A stretch of DNA of 45,623 nucleotides. Source: SCTD01 sp036675425 (lineage in GTDB: Bacteria; Actinomycetota; Actinomycetes; Mycobacteriales; SCTD01). Of this stretch, positions 1 to 6,932 are shown piece by piece; position 1 is the first letter of the stretch, and every line of letters begins with the position of its first letter. Made by a program: the position numbers and the translations under genes. The notes under the pieces were generated by a model. The model made no database searches. It was not told the DNA's origin and worked only from the letters and a program-made list of their open reading frames with translations. The stretch spans positions 1 through 45,623 of the forward strand of contig JAKFFB010000093.1 of NCBI GenBank assembly GCA_036675425.1, read 5' to 3'.

Positions 1-90
1 CAGATCGGTGAACTCGTGGGTGTCAGCCAGATGCAGGTCTCCAGGCTGATCCGGCAAGCACTCACACACATGCGAGGCGCAGCTGGCTAG
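1..90 (+). CDS. 3' end of a SigB/SigF-type RNA polymerase sigma factor (partial)
   Basis: The window opens inside this gene; 29 codons and a TAG stop remain. They encode the recognition helix of sigma region 4 (IGELVGVSQMQVSRLIRQ), which contacts the -35 element. The first 77 bases match the same part of the complete sigma gene at 1433-2275 with a single difference, and the match runs on into the TAGCACCCGCC just after the stop. The last five residues differ (RGAAG here, RDAVQ there). This is therefore a very recent paralogue or gene-converted copy. A contig edge inside a repeat is also common in draft assemblies, so the upstream structure cannot be judged. Confidence 0.8.
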   Translation, partial: QIGELVGVSQMQVSRLIRQALTHMRGAAG

Positions 91-154
91 CACCCGCCCG
101 CAGGGCCAGGGGCAGGCGAGCCGACAGCGGGATCGCTCGTGCGCTCCACCGACG

Positions 155-184
155 ACAACGGCCGCCCCGAGGGACGGCCGTTGT
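155..184. terminator. Hairpin terminator between convergent genes
   Basis: A perfect 10-bp inverted repeat (ACAACGGCCG and CGGCCGTTGT) encloses a 10-base loop. It lies between the stop of the partial sigma gene and the stop of the leftward gene at 207, so it can serve both strands. On the + strand the stem is followed by no run of T, which is usual for high-GC actinobacterial terminators. Confidence 0.65.
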
Positions 185-206
185 GCGGTATTCCGTGTTG
201 CGTCGC

Positions 207-761
207 TTAGGCGTCGGCGTCGCGGTCGTGGATCGTGACCTTCTTGACGTCGACGGCGCCGTAGCGATCGGCGGTCGAGGTGCCGGCCGGGGCGCAGCGC
301 TTCTTCGTCAGGGCGACCTTGCCGCTGAGGTTGACCCGGTCGCCGACCGACACGGTGTCCGTGCCCTGGTAGCCGACGAGCTTGAGGACGTACGCGTCGG
401 TCGTCGCGACCGTGAGCTCGGCGCCCTTGACCTGGACGCCCTTGCGCATGGCGTTCTGGTCGGTGATCTCGCCCGAGTTGCGGGCGTGGCGGTTGGCCGA
501 CGTGAGCTTGAGGGTGACCGTACCCTCGTTGACGCCGACCGTCGCCGGGTCATCAGCGGTGCCGCTGACGAACGTGCCGGACGCGATGAACGGCGTCTTG
601 ACCGGCTTGCAGGAGTTCGCCTTCGCGGGCTTCTTCGCGGTGGGCTTGGCGGCCAGGCCAGCGGCGGGGGCGACGAGCAGGGCCCCGGCGGCGACGATGG
701 AGACCAGCGTCCGTGCGTGCTTCGCGGTGATGTTGCTGCTATCCGTCGTGGAAGATCTCAT
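207..761 (-). CDS. Secreted hypothetical protein with signal peptide
   Basis: I do not recognise a named family. The 184-residue product starts with a Sec-type signal peptide: a basic stretch (KHAR), a hydrophobic core (TLVSIVAAGALLVAPAAG) and an AXA-like cleavage site near residue 37, followed by a Lys/Pro/Ala linker (KPTAKKPAK). The mature part has two cysteines (NSCKPVK and KKRCAPAG) and alternating beta-type segments such as GTVTLKLTS and YVLKLVGYQG. The phrase DTVSVGDRVNLSGKVAL resembles an OB-like or small beta-barrel fold, which is inference only. I chose ATG at 761 over the GTG six codons upstream because AAGG lies seven bases before it. The gene is divergent from the RraB-like gene; their promoters must share 762-844. 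Confidence 0.7.
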   Translation of the reverse strand: MRSSTTDSSNITAKHARTLVSIVAAGALLVAPAAGLAAKPTAKKPAKANSCKPVKTPFIASGTFVSGTADDPATVGVNEGTVTLKLTSANRHARNSGEITDQNAMRKGVQVKGAELTVATTDAYVLKLVGYQGTDTVSVGDRVNLSGKVALTKKRCAPAGTSTADRYGAVDVKKVTIHDRDADA

Positions 762-844
762 GCCTTGACTGTGCCCCACAGATGCCCGAAGCAGGCGTGG
801 CTCTCACACACTGCTCACAGACAGGCCCGTTAGGGTCCGATCCC

Positions 845-1219
845 ATGTCCGAGTGGTACGAGCAACTCCTCGCGCTGCAGCTCGAGCGCAACCGCGACAT
901 CTGGGCCGAGCTGCGCGAGCACGACGTGGAGGACGAGACGCCACTGCGGCTGGGCTTCCTCTTCCTCGCCCCCGGCAAAGCCGAGGCGAAGAGCGTCGTG
1001 GCGTTCCTGCGCGCGGAGACCGACTACGAGGTGCGCGCCCGCACGCGCCCGGACGACGGCGCCTGGGTCGTCATCGGCACGACGCAGCCGACGCCGGTCT
1101 CGCTCGCGATGCTCGACGACTGGGTCGAGTGGATGATCGCCGCCGGCGCGACCGAGGGACCGTGCGCCTTCGACGGCTGGGCGGCGCAGCTCGTCGGCGC
1201 CGAGGCCGACGCGAGCTAG
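845..1219 (+). CDS. RraB-like (regulator of ribonuclease activity B) family protein
   Basis: The 124-residue acidic protein fits the RraB fold (Pfam RraB family). An N-terminal helix (MSEWYEQLLALQLERNRDIW) is followed by a beta strand after the D-x-E-T-P-L-R motif (RLGFLFLAPGKAEA). Then comes an alpha-beta unit that reads like a ferredoxin-type half (FLRAETDYEVRART, WVVIGTTQPTPVSL) and a final DGWAAQ segment. In Escherichia coli RraB binds RNase E and inhibits it. Here the assignment rests on fold-level similarity, so the ribonuclease role is inferred only. I chose ATG 845 because the 21 upstream codons of the longer frame look non-coding and would overlap the divergent promoter region. The 213 bases that follow, up to the sigma gene, hold no gene I can see. 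Confidence 0.6.
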   Translation: MSEWYEQLLALQLERNRDIWAELREHDVEDETPLRLGFLFLAPGKAEAKSVVAFLRAETDYEVRARTRPDDGAWVVIGTTQPTPVSLAMLDDWVEWMIAAGATEGPCAFDGWAAQLVGAEADAS

Positions 1220-1432
1220 TTCCTCGGACTTCTGACCGAGATCGCCCCTCTGACGCAACGGCTATAGGAGCGCGCGCTACTGTCTGACGGGTACGCGAGT
1301 CTCACCCGGCCGGCGCTCGAACCCAGCGCTCGTTCGTGAGGGGAACGCGGGCCGCGCGGACGGGTCCTTCCCGTCTCCTTCCTACTCTTCGCGTGGCCTG
1401 TCTCAGGGAGGAGGCGAGTTCAGGAGGCCGGC

Positions 1433-2275
1433 ATGACCGGCACCCCCACCGCGCACCCGAGCCCGCTCCGAGAGAGAGCGTCGGGTACGGCCGGCCGCGC
1501 CGCCGGTGCGCGCGCCGCATCCGCCGGTGCATCCGACGTCGACACCGCGCGGCGCCTCGACGATGACCGGCTGTTCGCGCGTCTACGGTCCGGGGACGCC
1601 GGCGCGCGGGACGGTCTGGCCGAGCGATACCTGCCGCTTGCCCGCTCGCTGGCACGACGCTATTCCCGCTCCGGGGAGCCGATGGACGATCTTGTGCAGG
1701 TCGCCTCGCTGGGGCTGGTCAAGGCGATCGACCGCTTCGACACCGCTCAGGGAACGGCATTCTCGAGCTACGCGGTCCCGACGATCGTCGGCGAGCTCAA
1801 ACGCCATTTCCGCGACCGCACATGGACGGTGCGCCCGCCGCGCGCCCTGCAGGAGCTGACACTGCGCGTCGAGCACGCCATCACCGGGCTGTCGCACGAT
1901 CTTGATCGCGCGCCGACGGTCAGCGAGCTCGCAACCGAGCTCGGCAGCAGCCAGGAGGAGGTCCTCGAAGCGCTCCAGGCACGCGACGGCCGCAGCGGCG
2001 TATCGCTCCAGGCGCCTCGCAACGGCGACGAAGACCACGGGGCGCTGCAGGACACCCTAGGCGGGCTCGATGACGGCTTCAGCACCGCCGAATCGCGCGC
2101 GACCCTCGACAGCTTGATGGCTGGACTGTCGCCACGCTCGCGCGAGGTGCTACGCCTGCGATTCGAAGAGGACCTGACCCAGGCACAGATCGGTGAACTC
2201 GTGGGTGTCAGCCAGATGCAGGTCTCCAGGCTGATCCGGCAAGGACTCACACACATGCGCGACGCAGTTCAGTAG
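1433..2275 (+). CDS. SigB/SigF-family alternative RNA polymerase sigma factor
   Basis: This is a 280-residue group 3 sigma factor. After a disordered, Ala/Arg-rich N-terminus of about 40 residues comes region 2 (LAERYLPLARSLARRY, then DDLVQVASLGLVKAIDRFD, then FSSYAVPTIVGELKRHFRD). The WTVRPPRALQEL stretch and region 3 follow, and then region 4 (LSPRSREVLRLRFEEDLTQ and a helix-turn-helix ending VSRLIRQGLTHMRD). Such factors direct stress, stationary-phase or sporulation promoters and are normally held by an anti-sigma factor, which is released by SpoIIE-type phosphatases. A phosphatase of that kind is the next gene. AGGAGG at 1422-1427 sits five bases before the ATG. The 3' end is almost identical to the partial gene at the window start. 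Confidence 0.93.
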   Translation: MTGTPTAHPSPLRERASGTAGRAAGARAASAGASDVDTARRLDDDRLFARLRSGDAGARDGLAERYLPLARSLARRYSRSGEPMDDLVQVASLGLVKAIDRFDTAQGTAFSSYAVPTIVGELKRHFRDRTWTVRPPRALQELTLRVEHAITGLSHDLDRAPTVSELATELGSSQEEVLEALQARDGRSGVSLQAPRNGDEDHGALQDTLGGLDDGFSTAESRATLDSLMAGLSPRSREVLRLRFEEDLTQAQIGELVGVSQMQVSRLIRQGLTHMRDAVQ

Positions 2276-2365
2276 CACCCGCCGCGGGGTGTAGGCTGGC
2301 GTCATCAATTGGAGGAGGGGTGGGGATCATTTGAGACTCGCCGCTCAGCCGCGTGGAGGCCGGTC

Positions 2366-3745
2366 GTGGCCGACCGAGGGTCAGGCGAGCGCCGTATCGA
2401 GAGCGATCAGTCGCTGTCGGACGCCGATCAGACGAGCGCGGACAGCGATCAGATCAGCGCCGATCGTGACCAACTGGCGGCCGACCGCGATCAAGTCGCC
2501 AGCGATCAGGACCTGGTGGCCGGCGGTGACGCCGTCGGGCACGAGATCAGCCAGGCAATCCGCGCGCGCTCCGCGACCGCGAGAGGACGCACGGCCGCCC
2601 GACGCGACCAGACCGCAGCGGCGAGACTGCGGGCCGGCGAACAGCGTGACGCGATCGCCGCTGCGCGTGACGTCGCGGCAGTGGCGCGCGACCAGGCCGC
2701 CAGCGCGCGCGATCTCGCGATGGCGCAGGCCAGCATGGCCGACGCGCAAGCCGACGATGCGCGGGCGCTCACCGCGGCCGGGCGCATCGTCCGCGCCGCG
2801 GAGCAGCGCACGCGAGCCGCGCGGCAGCGCCTGCGAGCCGCACAGCAGCGTGCGCTCGCCGCTGTGGACCGGTTGGTGGCACAACGCGACCGCGAAGACG
2901 CGGCGCGAGAGCGTCGGCGCTCGCTGGATGATCGCCAGATGTTCGCCGTCGAGCTGCAGCACGAGCGGGACCTTCGCATCGAGGCGCTCGAGCAGCAGCA
3001 TCGCGCCGAGCGGCTGGCCCGCACGTTGCAGCTCAGCCTGTCTCCTCCCAGCCTGCCGAGCATCGACGGGCTCGACGTCGCGGTGCACTACGAGCCGTCC
3101 GCGCCGGAGGACGTCGGCGGTGACTTCTACGACCTCTTCCCGCTCGCGGACAGCCGCTCGGCCTTCTTCCTGGGCGATGTCTGCGGCAAGGGCCCGGAGG
3201 CGGCCGCCGTCACTTCGCTGGCGCGGTACACGATCCGCACCGCGGCGATGCTGCACGAGAAGCCCGACGCGATCCTGGCGGACCTCAACACCGCGCTCTT
3301 GATGCAGGACACGAGCCTGGCTCAGACGTGCACCGCGGTCTACGGACAGATCGACATGAGCACGGCAACAACGGCCGCCGTAACGCTCGCGGTCGCAGGA
3401 CATCCCTCGCCGGTCATCGTGCGCCGAGACGGCAGCACCCACGCGGCGTCTGCCCACGGAACGATGCTCGGCGCGGTCGAACACCCCACGTTTCAGACCT
3501 GCGAGGTCACCCTCGGGCTCGGGGATGCGGTCGTCGTATGCAGCGACGGGCTCCTCGACCTGCACCTCGACGACAAGCGCGCCGACGAGCAACGCATCGC
3601 GCAACTGCTGTCCGGAAGCTCGCAGGCAAGCGCCCAAGACCTCGTGGATCGACTCACGCACGCGTTTGACGACGTCGATCGTCCGCTGCGCGACGACGTC
3701 GCGATCCTGGCGCTGCGCCGGACGCAACCGGCCGAAGGAAGCTGA
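2366..3745 (+). CDS. SpoIIE-type PP2C protein serine phosphatase with N-terminal DQxxADR heptad repeats
   Basis: From GTG 2366 the protein has 459 residues. Residues 13-50 are about five tandem heptads (SDADQTS, ADSDQIS, ADRDQLA, ADRDQVA and similar). An Arg/Ala-rich coiled coil follows to about residue 235. The C-terminal half is a SpoIIE phosphatase domain with the metal-binding acids in VGGDFYD, GDVCGKG, CSDGLLD and RDDVAIL. Such enzymes dephosphorylate anti-anti-sigma proteins, and the preceding sigma gene ends only 90 bases upstream, so a partner-switch role is likely. No anti-sigma kinase or STAS gene is nearby. I prefer GTG 2366 because GGAGG lies seven bases before it; an in-frame TTG at 2309 would add 19 residues but lies before, not after, the purine-rich GGAGGAGGGG at 2311. 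Confidence 0.88.
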   Translation: MADRGSGERRIESDQSLSDADQTSADSDQISADRDQLAADRDQVASDQDLVAGGDAVGHEISQAIRARSATARGRTAARRDQTAAARLRAGEQRDAIAAARDVAAVARDQAASARDLAMAQASMADAQADDARALTAAGRIVRAAEQRTRAARQRLRAAQQRALAAVDRLVAQRDREDAARERRRSLDDRQMFAVELQHERDLRIEALEQQHRAERLARTLQLSLSPPSLPSIDGLDVAVHYEPSAPEDVGGDFYDLFPLADSRSAFFLGDVCGKGPEAAAVTSLARYTIRTAAMLHEKPDAILADLNTALLMQDTSLAQTCTAVYGQIDMSTATTAAVTLAVAGHPSPVIVRRDGSTHAASAHGTMLGAVEHPTFQTCEVTLGLGDAVVVCSDGLLDLHLDDKRADEQRIAQLLSGSSQASAQDLVDRLTHAFDDVDRPLRDDVAILALRRTQPAEGS

Positions 3746-3752
3746 CTCAGGC

Positions 3753-4181
3753 TCAGCGCAGCAGGTCCGGCGGCGGCGCGTCGGGCGCCCCGCCGCGCAC
3801 GGCGAAGGAGATCACCGCCAGCTCGCCCTCCTCGGCGTGCAGCCGCGCCTTGACGACGGTCGGGGCGCGCGCGACGGTCATGAAGGCGATCGAGAACGGC
3901 ATCCGGTAGGGCACGCCCGGGACCGTCTTGGGGCGCGTGCCGATCGCGACCATCGACGCGCGCGTGCGCTCGACGTGGCCCTCGTCGTCGAAGACCTCGA
4001 GCACGACCGGCAGCAGCTGCCCGTGCTGCTCGGGGTCGATCGTCAGGACGCCCGCGACGAAGCCGCGCACGGTGGCCGGGAACATCTGGACGTCGAAGTG
4101 CTCCCAGCCGGCGCCCTTGACCGTGAGCATCGAGCCCTCGATCGCCGCGCGGTTGGCGAACATGGCGGCTTCGACGTTCAT
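3753..4181 (-). CDS. DUF6941-like conserved hypothetical protein
   Basis: The 142-residue product opens MNVEAAMFANRAAIEGSMLT and continues as beta strands with the phrases MFPATVRGFVAGVLTID, HGQLLPVVLEVFDDEG and PYRMPFSIAFMTV. The shape (N-terminal ANRAAIEGSMLTVKGAGWEHF block, then a beta-sandwich-like body) matches the small actinobacterial family I know as DUF6941; this is from memory and the function is unknown. It lacks a signal peptide and membrane segments, so it is probably cytoplasmic. It ends eight bases from the stop of the convergent phosphatase gene, with no terminator between them. A short palindrome (GCGTCAGTCTGACGC, 4185-4199) lies just upstream of its start and could be an operator. 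Confidence 0.65.
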   Translation of the reverse strand: MNVEAAMFANRAAIEGSMLTVKGAGWEHFDVQMFPATVRGFVAGVLTIDPEQHGQLLPVVLEVFDDEGHVERTRASMVAIGTRPKTVPGVPYRMPFSIAFMTVARAPTVVKARLHAEEGELAVISFAVRGGAPDAPPPDLLR

Positions 4182-4187
4182 CGAGCG

Positions 4188-4241
4188 TCAGTCTGACGCA
4201 ACCCGGGCGAGCGATACCGCGAACAGCTCGTCCGGATCGGT
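4188..4241 (-). pseudogene. Remnant of an egtD 3' end (18 codons)
   Basis: Read on the minus strand, these 54 bases encode TDPDELFAVSLARVASD and a stop. The first 11 residues are identical to the C-terminus of EgtD at 5496 (TDPDELFAVSLSRRA). The DNA differs mostly at third codon positions, as expected for diverged coding sequence and not a random match. Upstream of this point the frame no longer resembles EgtD and there is no start codon context, so only a tail remains. It is the leftover of a second histidine methyltransferase gene or of a local duplication and deletion. It sits between the DUF6941-like gene and the glycoside hydrolase gene. Confidence 0.65.
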
Positions 4242-4330
4242 GACACGACACGCGCGCGATGGTCCTAAAAAAGGCGGAATGTCGCACCGAACGGGTGTCC
4301 GCTGCGCCTGACGGAATGTACTTTCACGTC

Positions 4331-5455
4331 ATGCGGGTGCGTACAGGGACGTTCGCCACGTTGTGCTGCGTGCTGATTGCGCTGGCCTCTGCGCCGGCCG
4401 CATCCGCCGCGGACCCGTACCACGGCGTCTTCGCGACCGACATGAGCAACCCGCCGGCGCGGCTCGCCGCGGACATGGACGCCTACGCACGGACCGGCGC
4501 GGGGACCTTGCGCGAGCACCTGTTCTGGGATCGCATCGAGCGCTCCCCGGGCGTCTTCGACTGGGCGGACACCGACGCGATGGTCGCCGCTGCGCAGGCG
4601 CGCGGGATGACGATCCTGCCCGTGCTGGTCGGCACGCCCGCCTTCTATTCGACGCGGCCGGCCGGCTCGACGGGCGACGGGTGGCCACCGCGCGAGCCGG
4701 GGATGATCACCCGCTTCGCGCAGGAGCTGACCAAGCGCTACGGCACGAACGGGACGTACTGGGGCTGTCTGCTGCCGGGCCTGCTGTGCCGGCGGCCGTA
4801 CAAGCCGATCCTCGCCTACCAGGTCTGGAACGAGCCGGACATCGCCGCGTGGTGGCGCACCGGCGTGAACGCGGGCCAGTACAACGCGCTGCTGGCCGCC
4901 GCCTACAACGGCCTGAAGGCGGGCGACTCCAAGGCGGAGGTCGTGATCGCGGGCCTGACGATCCGCGTCGGCGATCCGGGCAGCTACCTCGAGCAGCTCT
5001 ACAACCTCGGTGCCGCGGCGTACTTCGACACGATGGCGCTCCACGCCTACGGCGGCAGCATCGGCGCCGTCACCGGCGTCATCCGCAGGGTCCGCAACAT
5101 CATGATCGCCAAGAACGACGGTGCCACGCCGATGCGGATCACGGAGTACGGCTTCGCCACCGGCGGAGTGCGCGAGTGGGTCGGGACGCCGGCCTGCCAG
5201 GCGGCGCTGATCTACGCGACGACGCGCGAGCTCGTGCTGCGCAAGGCCGAGTTCGGGCTGAAGGCGATCAACCAGTTCCAGTGGCGCGACGCCGCCACCG
5301 GCACGACGCAGGGGTGGCCGAACTACGCGGGCATGCTCTACTTCGACGGCACGCCGAAGCCGTCGCTGGCGGCGTACACCGAGGCTGTCGCCGGCCGTCC
5401 GCCGCCGCCGGGCCAGACCGTGCCCCTGGCGTGCCCGGCGCTGAACCAGGGCTGA
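4331..5455 (+). CDS. Secreted clan GH-A glycoside hydrolase (GH5/GH39/GH42-like)
   Basis: The 374-residue protein begins with a signal peptide (MRVRTGTFATLCCVLIALAS, cleavage after APAASA near residue 26). The mature chain is a TIM-barrel hydrolase: REHLFWDRIERSPGVFDWAD is the usual first-strand region of clan A, VWNEPD (Glu168) supplies the acid/base, and RITEYGFATGG (Glu272) is the likely nucleophile. LHAYGG and INQFQWRD fit barrel strands 6 and 8. The exact family and substrate cannot be fixed; a beta-glycan or plant polysaccharide is likely. Five cysteines, including the pair in WGCLLPGLLCRR, suggest a disulfide. ATG 4331 was chosen because the 24 upstream codons of the longer frame would bury the signal peptide. 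Eight-base arms at 5452-5459 and 5492-5499 could form a weak shared terminator with the convergent gene. Confidence 0.85.
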   Translation: MRVRTGTFATLCCVLIALASAPAASAADPYHGVFATDMSNPPARLAADMDAYARTGAGTLREHLFWDRIERSPGVFDWADTDAMVAAAQARGMTILPVLVGTPAFYSTRPAGSTGDGWPPREPGMITRFAQELTKRYGTNGTYWGCLLPGLLCRRPYKPILAYQVWNEPDIAAWWRTGVNAGQYNALLAAAYNGLKAGDSKAEVVIAGLTIRVGDPGSYLEQLYNLGAAAYFDTMALHAYGGSIGAVTGVIRRVRNIMIAKNDGATPMRITEYGFATGGVREWVGTPACQAALIYATTRELVLRKAEFGLKAINQFQWRDAATGTTQGWPNYAGMLYFDGTPKPSLAAYTEAVAGRPPPPGQTVPLACPALNQG

Positions 5456-5495
5456 CCGCGCCGCGCGATCCCGAGTCCCATGGGCCGAAGGGCGG

Positions 5496-6932
5496 TCAGG
5501 CGCGGCGCGACAGCGACACCGCGAAGAGCTCGTCGGGGTCGGTGAACACCTCGACGAGCTCGAGGCCGGCCGCCGCGAGGTCGCCGCGCAGGCGCTCGGG
5601 CGTGAACTTCGCGCTGATCTCGGTGCGGATCTCCTCGCGCCCGGCGAAGTCGACGTCGAGGTCGATCGCCTCGATGCGCACGTGCTGGGGCACGGTGGCG
5701 CGCAGGCGCATCTCGATCCACTCGCGCTCGCGGTCGAAGAACGCGACGTGCTCGAAGGCGTCGACGTCGAAGTCGGCCCCGAGCTCGCGGTTGAGGACGT
5801 GCAGGACGTTGAGGTTGAACTGCGCCGTCACGCCCGCGCTGTCGTCGTAGGCCGCCTCGAGGACGTGCGGGTCCTTGACGAGGTCGGTGCCGAGCAGCAG
5901 GTGCCCGTCGGGGCCGAGCGTCTTGCCCAGCGAGCGCAGGAAGCGGCGCCGGCTGCCGGGCGGGAAGTTGCCGATCGTGCCGCCGAGAAACGGCACGAGG
6001 CGCGGGCCGGCGGGCGCCGGCAGGTGCTTGAGGTGGCGCTCGAAGTCGCCCACCATGCCGTACACCGAGAGCCCCGGGTACTCCTCGACGAACACCTCGG
6101 CGACGGCGTGGACGGTCGTCGCGCTGACGTCGACGGGGATGTAGCGCGTCAACGTCCCCGCGTCGCGCATGGCATCGAGCAGCACGCGCGTCTTCGTGGC
6201 CGAGCCCGAGCCGAGCTCGACGAGCTCGACGGCGCCGGTGCGCGCGATGATGTCGTCGGCGTGCGTCTCGAGGATGAGCCGCTCGGTCGCGCGGTCCGAG
6301 TTGTTGATGATGGCGATCAGGGGCGCGAGCCCGCCCGCCACCGTCATGTCGCCGGACTGCAGCACCGAGGAGAGCTTCCGCTCCAGGATCCCCTCGACCC
6401 GCCGGATGACCTCGGGCGAGGTCGTCTCCATCACCGCGACGCGGTGCGCGACGTCGGCCTGCAGGTGGTCCGGCATGCCGCTCAGCACGATGGCCGCCTG
6501 CTCCGCGCGCATGTGGGCCAGGACCAGCGCGATGGTCTGCGGGTGCTCGTCCTGCAGGAACGACAGGACCTGCCGGGCGTCGGCGCGGCGCAGGAACTCG
6601 AACGGCATCTCGATGAGCGAGGCCTCCATGCGAGCCAGCAGCTCGGTGGCCTTCTCCGGCCCCATCGTCGCCTCGAGGACCTCGCGGGCGTAGGCCATCC
6701 CGCCCTTGCCGTAGTGCCGGCGGGCGGCCGCCAGTCCGTGGAACTCCTCGAGCACCTCGTCCACCTGCGCGGTGTCGACGCTCTGCAGCCGGGCGATCTC
6801 GGCGAGGACCTCCTCGACCTCGCTCTCGCGCATCGACTTGAGCACGAGCGCGGAGCGCTCCTTGCCCAGCTGCACCAGCAGGATCGCCGCCTTCTGCGCG
6901 CCTGTCAGGGCGTCGGCCGCCGTCGTGGACAT
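5496..6932 (-). CDS. Chimeric reading frame: FliG N-terminal two thirds joined to EgtD C-terminal part
   Basis: One 478-residue frame carries parts of two unrelated proteins. Residues 1 to about 220 are the flagellar motor switch protein FliG: the N domain (AQKAAILLVQLGKERSALVL), the middle domain (RQVLSFLQDEHPQTIALVLA, then GMPDHLQADVAHRVAVM) and the start of the linker (INNSDRATERLIL). The C-terminal domain that contacts the stator is missing. From about residue 222 it is EgtD, the SAM-dependent histidine N-alpha-trimethyltransferase of ergothioneine synthesis: VELGSGSATKTRVLLDAM (SAM site), FLGGTIGNFPPGS, LLGTDLVKD, YDDSAGVTAQFNLNVL. EgtD lacks its first ~70 residues, including the usual EYYPTRTE region. 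The frame starts by overlapping the fliF stop (ATGA), as a real fliG would. Neither half could work normally. The likeliest cause is a chimeric contig. Confidence 0.85.
   Translation of the reverse strand: MSTTAADALTGAQKAAILLVQLGKERSALVLKSMRESEVEEVLAEIARLQSVDTAQVDEVLEEFHGLAAARRHYGKGGMAYAREVLEATMGPEKATELLARMEASLIEMPFEFLRRADARQVLSFLQDEHPQTIALVLAHMRAEQAAIVLSGMPDHLQADVAHRVAVMETTSPEVIRRVEGILERKLSSVLQSGDMTVAGGLAPLIAIINNSDRATERLILETHADDIIARTGAVELVELGSGSATKTRVLLDAMRDAGTLTRYIPVDVSATTVHAVAEVFVEEYPGLSVYGMVGDFERHLKHLPAPAGPRLVPFLGGTIGNFPPGSRRRFLRSLGKTLGPDGHLLLGTDLVKDPHVLEAAYDDSAGVTAQFNLNVLHVLNRELGADFDVDAFEHVAFFDREREWIEMRLRATVPQHVRIEAIDLDVDFAGREEIRTEISAKFTPERLRGDLAAAGLELVEVFTDPDELFAVSLSRRA
6264..6287. other. 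Breakpoint between two genomic backgrounds (fliG/egtD junction)
   Basis: On the minus strand the codons here read ATERLILET. FliG proteins usually continue NxxDRATERLILEGL, and EgtD proteins usually read PTRTExxILETHADEI. The two families therefore share T-E-R-x-I-L-E, and the DNA ACCGAG...ATCCTCGAG could act as microhomology for a wrong join. Everything to the left resembles Solirubrobacterales, and everything to the right resembles a motile Actinomycetes genome. The exact base is uncertain within this interval. Confidence 0.75.

Noticed and set aside
4259..4330. A longer N-terminus for the glycoside hydrolase
   Set aside because: It would place 24 polar residues before a perfect signal peptide and overlaps a region with a pseudogene remnant.
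5496..6932. A novel bifunctional motor-switch/histidine methyltransferase protein
   Set aside because: Both halves lack essential parts, the join lies in a motif common to both families, and the flanks point to different taxa. An assembly chimera explains all of this more simply.
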